DNA from: Breoghania sp.
GTDB taxonomy: Bacteria > Pseudomonadota > Alphaproteobacteria > Rhizobiales > Stappiaceae
Reading direction: 5' to 3'
Length of the DNA stretch: 64,000 nt
Assembly (NCBI RefSeq): GCF_030066895.1
Contig: NZ_JASJAV010000003.1
Location: 272,093-336,092, forward strand
Part shown: piece by piece, positions 58,770 through 64,000 of the stretch
Layout: every line of letters starts with the position of its first letter
Numbering within the stretch: position 1 is the first letter of the stretch
The notes under the pieces: model-generated
What the model was told of the DNA's origin: nothing
The model's database searches: none
Seen by the model: only the letters and a program-made list of their open reading frames with translations
Program-made: the position numbers and the translations under genes

Positions 58770-60998
58770 ATGAGTACCCAACTCGCTGAAACCAATGCGG
58801 AATCCTCCAGCGCGGTACAGCTCGACATTACGGGGATGACCTGTGCTGCCTGTTCCACGCGCGTGGAAAAGGTGCTGAAGCACGTTCCCGGCGTGGCGGA
58901 TGCCACCGTCAATCTGGCGATGGAACGCGCCGATATCGCCTTCAACGACAACGTCAAGGTGGACGATCTCGTCGCCGCGGTTGAAAAGAGCGGCTATCAC
59001 GCCTTCCCGCGCGCCAATGACGCCGAAGTACGCCGCGCTGAGCGTGAGGAGCGCGAACGCGAAACGGCGCGCGAGGAGCGGCACACCTTCATCATTCTCG
59101 TTGTCTCCGCGCTTCTGGCCGCCCCTCTGGTGGCGCAGATGATCGCCATGACGGCAGGCCTTTCGTTCCATCTGTCGCCGATCATGGAGCTGGTTCTGGC
59201 CGCGCCCGTGCAGGTCATCGCCGGGACGCGGTTCTATCGCGGCGCCTTCAAGGCGCTTCGCGGTGGCAGCGCCAACATGGACGTGCTGGTCGCGCTCGGC
59301 ACCTCGGCTGCCTTCTTCTATTCGCTCTATCATCTGATCACGCTTGGGAATGCGGCGACCGGGCATCTCTATTTCGAGGCGTCCGCCGTCATTCTGACGC
59401 TGATCGTCTTCGGCAAGCTTCTGGAGGCGTGGGCCAAGCGTTCGACGACCGCCGCCGTTCGCTCGCTGATGGCGTTGCGGCCTGAAAGCGCCAACCGGCT
59501 GACGGAAACCGGCACCGAGGTCGTGCCGATCTCCGCGCTGCGGCTCGGTGATCGGGTCCTGGTCAAGCCGGGCGAGCGGGTGCCGGTGGACGGTACCGTT
59601 CGCGAGGGGACGAGCGAACTCGACGAATCCCTGATTACCGGCGAAAGCCTGCCGGTCCTGCGGTCCAGCGGCGGCGACATCACCGCCGGAACGATCAACG
59701 GCTCCGGCGCGCTTATCGTGGAAGCGACCGTGCTTGGCGAGGATACGACGCTGTCGCGCATTATCCGCCTCGTCGAGAACGCCCAGACCAGCAAGGCCCC
59801 GGTGCAGCGACTGGCCGACAAGTTGGCTGCCGTTTTCGTACCGACCGTGGTCGGCATTGCCGCGCTGACCTTCGTGGTCTGGTTGGTGGCCGGCGGAACG
59901 TTCGAAAACGCCCTAATCGCGGTGGTTGCGGTTATGGTCATCGCGTGCCCCTGTGCGCTGGGCCTGGCAACACCAACCGCGCTTGTCGCGGGAACGGGCG
60001 CTGCGGCGCGCTCCGGCATTCTGGTGAAGGACATCCAGGCGCTGGAAACCGCGGTTCATGTCGACACGGTCGTCTTCGACAAGACCGGCACGCTCACCGA
60101 GGGCCGTCCGGAAGTCACCGACATCCAGGCTTTCGATTATGATCCCAATCGTCTGTTGTGTATTGCCGCGTCCGCCCAGACGGCAAGCGAACACCCGCTG
60201 GCCCATGCCATGGTGCGCGCCGCCGAGGAACGCAGGCTGGAGCTTTCCCGCCCGACGAAGTTCGAGGCTTGCACGGGCCGCGGGCTTGTCGCAGAAATCG
60301 CAGGTCAGCCCGTGGCCATCGGCAATGCGGCGCTGATGGACGAACTCGGCATCGATCATTTCACCGCCGACGACATGCGTCGCGATCTGGAAAACCAGGC
60401 CAAGACCAGCGTCATGGTGGCGGGGGCGGGCCGCACTGTCGGTGTTGTCGCCATGGCCGATCAGCCGCGCGAGGGGGCGGCCGATGCGCTCGCCAAGTTG
60501 AAGCATATGGGCGTTCGCACGCTGATGCTCACCGGTGACAGCCCTGCCGTTACCCAGGCAATCGCCGCGGGTCTCGATCTCGACGACGTGGAAGCCGGGA
60601 TCCCGCCCGACGGCAAGGCGGCGCGGATCGAGGCGTTGCGCAAGGAAGGCGCGACGGTTGCGATGGTCGGCGATGGCCTCAATGATGCACCCGCTCTTGC
60701 GTCGGCCGATATCGGCATCGCCATGGGCTCGGGCGCCGACGTGGCGCTGGAGACGGCGGGCATCACGCTGATGCGATCCGATCCGCGCATGGTGGTGGCG
60801 GCACTAGAGGTCTCCCGGGCGACGGTGCGCAAGATCCGCCAGAACCTGTTCTGGGCCTTCATCTACAACGTCGTCGGCATCCTGCTTGCCGCGATGGGCT
60901 TCCTGTCTCCGGCCATCGCCGGGGCGGCGATGGCCATGAGCTCGATCTTGGTCGTGACCAATGCCGGGTTGCTGTGGCGCTGGAAGGCGAAGGTTTAA
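58770..60998 (+). CDS. copA: Copper-exporting P1B-type ATPase
   Basis: An intact 742-residue inner-membrane ATPase exporting Cu(I) to the periplasm. A single N-terminal HMA domain has GMTCAACSTRVEKVLKHVPG (C-A-A-C, about residues 25-28). Membrane helices contain the transport motif MVIACPCALGLATPTALVAG, and phosphorylation occurs at DKTGTLTEGRPE. The actuator has TGES, the ATP-binding domain SEHPLAHAMV, and the hinge MVGDGLNDAPALASADIGIA. Late-helix MSSILVVTNAGLLWRW carries the conserved M-S-S. The ATG at 58770 places the HMA domain correctly; upstream codons in the same frame are not typical. Confidence 0.95.
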   Translation: MSTQLAETNAESSSAVQLDITGMTCAACSTRVEKVLKHVPGVADATVNLAMERADIAFNDNVKVDDLVAAVEKSGYHAFPRANDAEVRRAEREERERETAREERHTFIILVVSALLAAPLVAQMIAMTAGLSFHLSPIMELVLAAPVQVIAGTRFYRGAFKALRGGSANMDVLVALGTSAAFFYSLYHLITLGNAATGHLYFEASAVILTLIVFGKLLEAWAKRSTTAAVRSLMALRPESANRLTETGTEVVPISALRLGDRVLVKPGERVPVDGTVREGTSELDESLITGESLPVLRSSGGDITAGTINGSGALIVEATVLGEDTTLSRIIRLVENAQTSKAPVQRLADKLAAVFVPTVVGIAALTFVVWLVAGGTFENALIAVVAVMVIACPCALGLATPTALVAGTGAAARSGILVKDIQALETAVHVDTVVFDKTGTLTEGRPEVTDIQAFDYDPNRLLCIAASAQTASEHPLAHAMVRAAEERRLELSRPTKFEACTGRGLVAEIAGQPVAIGNAALMDELGIDHFTADDMRRDLENQAKTSVMVAGAGRTVGVVAMADQPREGAADALAKLKHMGVRTLMLTGDSPAVTQAIAAGLDLDDVEAGIPPDGKAARIEALRKEGATVAMVGDGLNDAPALASADIGIAMGSGADVALETAGITLMRSDPRMVVAALEVSRATVRKIRQNLFWAFIYNVVGILLAAMGFLSPAIAGAAMAMSSILVVTNAGLLWRWKAKV

Positions 60999-61018
60999 GG
61001 GGAGTGGTGGCGCTTGCG

Positions 61019-61062
61019 CGCCGCTTGTTGCGCTGATTCGGAATCCAGCGCAACAAGCGGCG
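61019..61062. repeat. Perfect inverted repeat after copA
   Basis: CGCCGCTTGTTGCGCTG (61019-61035) is the exact complement of CAGCGCAACAAGCGGCG (61046-61062), with loop ATTCGGAATC that is itself symmetric. The same motif family appears at 53773 and 53977. No T-run follows, so it fits an intergenic repeat more than a terminator. Confidence 0.75.
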
Positions 61063-61154
61063 GCAAGGCCGCTCCATTTGCCTTTCTCCCGTCGCGATCC
61101 CATCCAAGCCGTAATCCCGGCTATGATGACCTTCGACACGATGCGAGAGAGGCA

Positions 61155-61552
61155 ATGAACGACACCTATCCGCTTGACGGCGAAATCCTCGGTCCCCCCG
61201 ATCCTTCGGGGCCGCGCGAGCGTGAGCGCCTGAACGAGAAGGCGGCGCGGGTTCGCAAGTTGTTCTTCAAGGCCGTGCGCAAGGCATTGCGGCAATCCCC
61301 TGCATGAAAGACGTGATCGCGGCCTATTACTGTGCCTTCGATCCGGCTACGCCGCCCAAGGTGCGCGCCACGCTGATCGGCGCTCTCGCCTATTTCGTGC
61401 TGCCGCTCGATGCCGTGCCCGACTTCATCCTCGGCATAGGCTTCACCGACGACGCCACGCTGTTGCTGGCCGCTATTTCGATGTTGGGTGCGAATATCCG
61501 CGAGGAACACCGTCAGGCCGCCCGCGACGTGCTGGCCAATATGGACGATTAG
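61155..61552 (+). pseudogene. YkvA/DUF1232-family protein split by a frameshift
   Basis: The first frame (61155-61307) encodes MNDTYPLDGEILGPPDPSG and VRKLFFKAVRKALRQSPA. The second (61304-61552) encodes DVIAAYYCAFDPATPPKVRA, TLIGALAYFVLPLDAVPDFI and GFTDDATLLLAAISMLGANI. Both belong to one YkvA (DUF1232) protein of about 132 residues, membrane-associated in its C-terminal half. The junction CCCTGCATGAAAG lacks one base to continue. By chance or design, an ATGA overlap lets the second part be translated by coupling from its own ATG, so a split product is possible. Function of the family is unknown. Confidence 0.7.
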
Positions 61553-61590
61553 GGCTGCGTGAAGCGCGCGGGCGGGATGGTACCTGGTGT

Positions 61591-61721
61591 CCATCCTTCG
61601 AGACGGCGTCTGCGATGTCTCCTCAGGATGAGGTTGTTTGGATTGAATATTTCATAAAATATATCAATATGATAATGTCATCTTGAGGAGCTCCTAAAAG
61701 GCCGTCTCGAAGGATGGGCCA
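61591..61721. repeat. Long REP-like hairpin
   Basis: CCATCCTTCGAGACGGC (61591-61607) pairs exactly with GCCGTCTCGAAGGATGG (61701-61717), and inner arms near 61618-61631 (CTCCTCAGGATGA) pair with 61676-61689 (TCATCTTGAGGAG) with one G-U. The loop is strikingly AT-rich (about 61634-61676). Half of it recurs at 54470. Confidence 0.75.
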
Positions 61722-61758
61722 ATGCTACACTCTCCGGTCCGGCCCTTTCACTCAGGCC

Positions 61759-61965
61759 TCAATACTCCACGAGCTTCATTTCCGGCGAATATTCTTCTCC
61801 CGGCACGTCCTTGGTCACGGCTTGGCCGCAGATGGTGCGTCCTTGCACGGGATCGAAGGTGAGCGAGACCGAGCCCGCGAGTTCCCAACCCTTGTTGAGC
61901 GTCGCCGTGACGCGGTGGCAGAAGGTGGAATCATCCGGACCGGTGATGAAGCGGTAGAGTTTCAT
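61759..61965 (-). CDS. DUF1737-domain small protein
   Basis: A 68-residue protein starting MKLYRFITGPDDSTFCHRVT and containing LNKGWELAGSVSLTFDPVQG, the core of the DUF1737 family, ending YSPEMKLVEY. The function is unknown; the family is frequently encoded as a small downstream gene. Its start overlaps the end of the CoA-lyase gene by about 35 bases, indicating one transcript. It is intact. Confidence 0.8.
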   Translation of the reverse strand: MKLYRFITGPDDSTFCHRVTATLNKGWELAGSVSLTFDPVQGRTICGQAVTKDVPGEEYSPEMKLVEY

Positions 61966-62860
61966 GAGATCCTGTCGTCTCTATTGCGCGCGCGGCAATC
62001 GCATCGGCGATCACGACGGTGCGCCGTGCCATCTCCGCATGGAGCCGTTCCACCATCCGCCCGTCAAGCTGGATTGCGCCCTTGTTCGCGTTTTCCGGCA
62101 AATCGAAGGCGGCGATGATGGTCCGCGCCCGCTCCACTTCTTCCGCGCTTGCCGAAAAGGTCTCGTTGCACGGGGCGATCTGCGTGGGGTGAATGAGCGT
62201 CTTGCCGTTCATGCCCATGTCCATGCCTTGTGCGCATTCGGCTGCGAACCCTTCCTCGTTGGCGAAATCGTTGTAGACCCCGTCGACGATATCGAGCCCG
62301 TTGGCGCGGGCCGCGGCAAGGCAGGTCATCAGCCAGGGCAGCATTGCGGCGCGGCCGGGAACGAGGCGTGCGCCGGTTTCCTTGGCGAGATCGTTGGTAC
62401 CCATCACGAAGACGGAGAGGCGCGGCGAGACGGTTCCTGCGGCCGCCGCGATCTGACCGGCGTTCAGCATGGCGAGCGGGGTTTCCATCATCGCCCAGAG
62501 GGCGAGATCGTCGGACGCTCCGGCCTTCCGCAACCGGTCCTCGATATCGGTGAGGTCGTCAGGTGAAAAGATCTTCGGGATCAGGATCGCATCGGGGCCG
62601 GCTGTGGCTGCGGCTTCCAGATCGGCCTCGCCCCACGGGGTCGACAGGCCGTTGATGCGGATCACCACTTCGCGCGGGCCGTAGCCGCCCTGTTTGACCG
62701 CATCGCTCACCTGCGACCGCGCGGTTTCCTTGGCATCGGGGTCGACGGCGTCTTCCAGATCGAAGATCAGGGCGTCCACGTTAAGCGTCCTCGCCTTGTC
62801 CAGCGCAAGGGCGTTGGAGCCGGGCATGTAGAGAACGGAGCGGCGCGGTCGGAAAGTCAT
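61931..62860 (-). CDS. CoA ester lyase (HpcH/HpaI/CitE family)
   Basis: An intact 309-residue enzyme like malyl-CoA lyases and citrate-lyase beta chains, which cleave or form 3-hydroxy-acyl-CoA esters with Mg2+. Start MTFRPRRSVLYMPGSNALAL; metal and CoA motifs include VDALIFDLEDAVDPDAKETA, VIRINGLSTPWGEADLEAAA, ILIPKIFSPDDL, LWAMMETPLAMLN and GKTLIHPTQIAPCNETFSAS. The last about 17 residues run into the DUF1737 start and may be a local extension. The precise substrate is not determinable here. Confidence 0.88.
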   Translation of the reverse strand: MTFRPRRSVLYMPGSNALALDKARTLNVDALIFDLEDAVDPDAKETARSQVSDAVKQGGYGPREVVIRINGLSTPWGEADLEAAATAGPDAILIPKIFSPDDLTDIEDRLRKAGASDDLALWAMMETPLAMLNAGQIAAAAGTVSPRLSVFVMGTNDLAKETGARLVPGRAAMLPWLMTCLAAARANGLDIVDGVYNDFANEEGFAAECAQGMDMGMNGKTLIHPTQIAPCNETFSASAEEVERARTIIAAFDLPENANKGAIQLDGRMVERLHAEMARRTVVIADAIAARAIETTGSHETLPLHHRSG

Positions 62861-62934
62861 GGACGGATCCTCTTCGGGGTCGATTCTTGGTTCGGATTAC
62901 CCTTGCGAATATTGCCGATGCGCGAAGGCGCCCG

Positions 62935-63831
62935 CTAGCCGACTTTCGCAAGGTTGCGGCGGCGGAAGATCATGTCCTTGGCGGCGATCGGCGCGCCCAG
63001 CGTGATCAGGCCACAGGCCCCTGCGACGGGCAGCGTGAAGGCTCCGAAGCCGAAGGCGATGAGCAGCAGGGTGGAGAGAAACGGCGCGCCGTAGGCGGCG
63101 CTCCCAGCACCTGAATATCGCCCCGCTTAACGCCGAAATCCCAGACATAGAAGGCAAGACTGACCGGAAAGAGACCCAGTCAGTGCGAGGACTGCGCCCC
63201 ATTCCGACAGGGAGGCGGGCCAGACCGTTTCCTCGAAGGCGAAATGGCAGGCGAAGGAGAGGACGGAGGTGCCGAAGCAAAAGCCCGCCACCGCGTCGGT
63301 CGGCACGTTGGGCAGGCGGCGCGAAAGGACTGAATAGCTCGACCAGAAGAGCGAGGCGCAGCAGGCCGCCAGATAGCCGAGGCCATTGCCTTCAAACGAC
63401 AATCCCGTCCCGCGCGTGACCAGAAGGGCGGCACCGATGAGGCCCAATGCGGCGCTCGTCAGGTGGTTCCAGCGCAGCTTTTCGCCCGGAAGCAGACCGG
63501 AGAAGAGCACGATCAGCAGCGGCCAGGTATAGTTGATCAGGTTGGTATCGACTGGCGGGGCGTTTCTGAGCGACGTGAAATAGAAGAAATGGAAGCCGAA
63601 GAGTCCCACAATGCCGAAGGGCCAGACCTTGAGCGGCTGGCGTAGTGCACGGACCGCGCCGGGGCGAAAGGCCATGGAGGCAAGCGCCAGCAGCGCGAAG
63701 AGGCCGAAACACAGGCCGTTCAGCAGAAAAGGCGGTACGGAACCGGCGGTGAACAGGCCAAGCGTCGACCACATCAAAACGGCGGTCAGGCCGATCAGCG
63801 TGGCGCGGAGACGATCGGGAGATGGAGACAT
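62935..63831 (-). pseudogene. EamA/DMT-family transporter, frameshifted
   Basis: A ten-helix transporter of about 299 residues if restored. The first 200 residues are whole: LTAVLMWSTLGLFTAGSVPP, VGLFGFHFFYFTSLRNAPPV, LINYTWPLLIVLFSGLLPGE and SLFWSSYSVLSRRLPNVPTD. An extra T near 63180 shifts the frame after VLALTG; the restored frame gives FPVSLAFYVWDFGVKRGDIQ. A second shift near 63103 is followed by APFLSTLLLIAFGFGAFTLP. The last helices are thus lost. The end lies at TAG 62935. Confidence 0.82.
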
Positions 63832-63949
63832 GAAAAGGCTTTCGCGAAAGGCGGGATTGCGGTCACCTTATGCGAGAGCCTACGTCGCCGCAATGGCCGG
63901 TGTCACCGATTGTCGCGGCGCAAAACGGGAGGGAGACTAATGCTCGAAC

Positions 63950-64000
63950 TCACATCTTGCCGATCTCGTCGTCGATCTTGCCGCGCCTCTGGAATTGGGG
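63950..64000 (-). CDS. End of an unidentified leftward gene (partial)
   Basis: The last 16 codons at the right edge read FQRRGKIDDEIGKM and then TGA (63950-63952). The composition looks coding, but too little is present for a family call. Confidence 0.3.
   Translation of the reverse strand, partial: PQFQRRGKIDDEIGKM

Overview
The window comes from a GC-rich alphaproteobacterium, most likely a member of the Hyphomicrobiales (Rhizobiales). The clearest sign is the order tlpA-like, argH, lptM, lysA, TIGR02302/DUF4175 at 47-53.7 kb, together with Aap-type amino-acid importers, a choX/betI pair and a CueR/HmrR-type copA promoter. No rRNA, CRISPR array or complete transposon was seen. One tRNA, tRNA-Ala(CGC), lies at 43.9 kb.

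Left part (0-35.5 kb) is a string of uptake and small-metabolism modules, most of them broken. In order they are: the end of a zinc alcohol dehydrogenase; a DHA2-type MFS exporter; two aldo/keto reductase pseudogenes around a flavodoxin-like gene; an Rrf2 regulator with a sulfate ABC importer (sbp, cysT and cysA broken, cysW intact) and a broken SLC13-type permease; a LysR regulator with a D-cysteine desulfhydrase-like enzyme and a polar amino-acid ABC importer; an EamA transporter; betI and choX with clear TetR-type operators; a GntR regulator with aapJQMP and a D-threonine aldolase-like enzyme; and a FecI/FecR, TonB receptor, FhuD-like, FhuB, esterase, FhuC siderophore system.

Middle part (35.5-43.9 kb) is compositionally more AT-rich. 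It holds two decayed glycosyltransferase genes, a DUF3883 remnant, a decayed autotransporter adhesin with beta-helix repeats, two similar IS-end-like sequences about 4 kb apart, and a truncated phage-type integrase next to the 3' end of tRNA-Ala. This looks like an old integration site.

Right part (44-64 kb) is mostly intact housekeeping DNA: yggT, DUF167, folD, two small proteins sharing a C-terminal motif, a TlpA-like protein, argH, lptM, lysA, TIGR02302, a MarR/Bcr-CflA exporter pair, typA behind a promoter-plus-terminator leader, copA behind a CueR-type operator, DUF1737 and a CoA lyase. Even here a few dispensable genes (RidA-like, YkvA-like, an EamA transporter, the tail of lptM) carry frameshifts.

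The main biological message is selective gene decay. Roughly two thirds of the nutrient-uptake and surface genes carry single-base frameshifts, nonsense codons or deletions, while essential genes over nearly 20 kb have none. This fits a lineage that recently lost the need for many nutrient-uptake systems, for example through host restriction or life in a stable rich environment.
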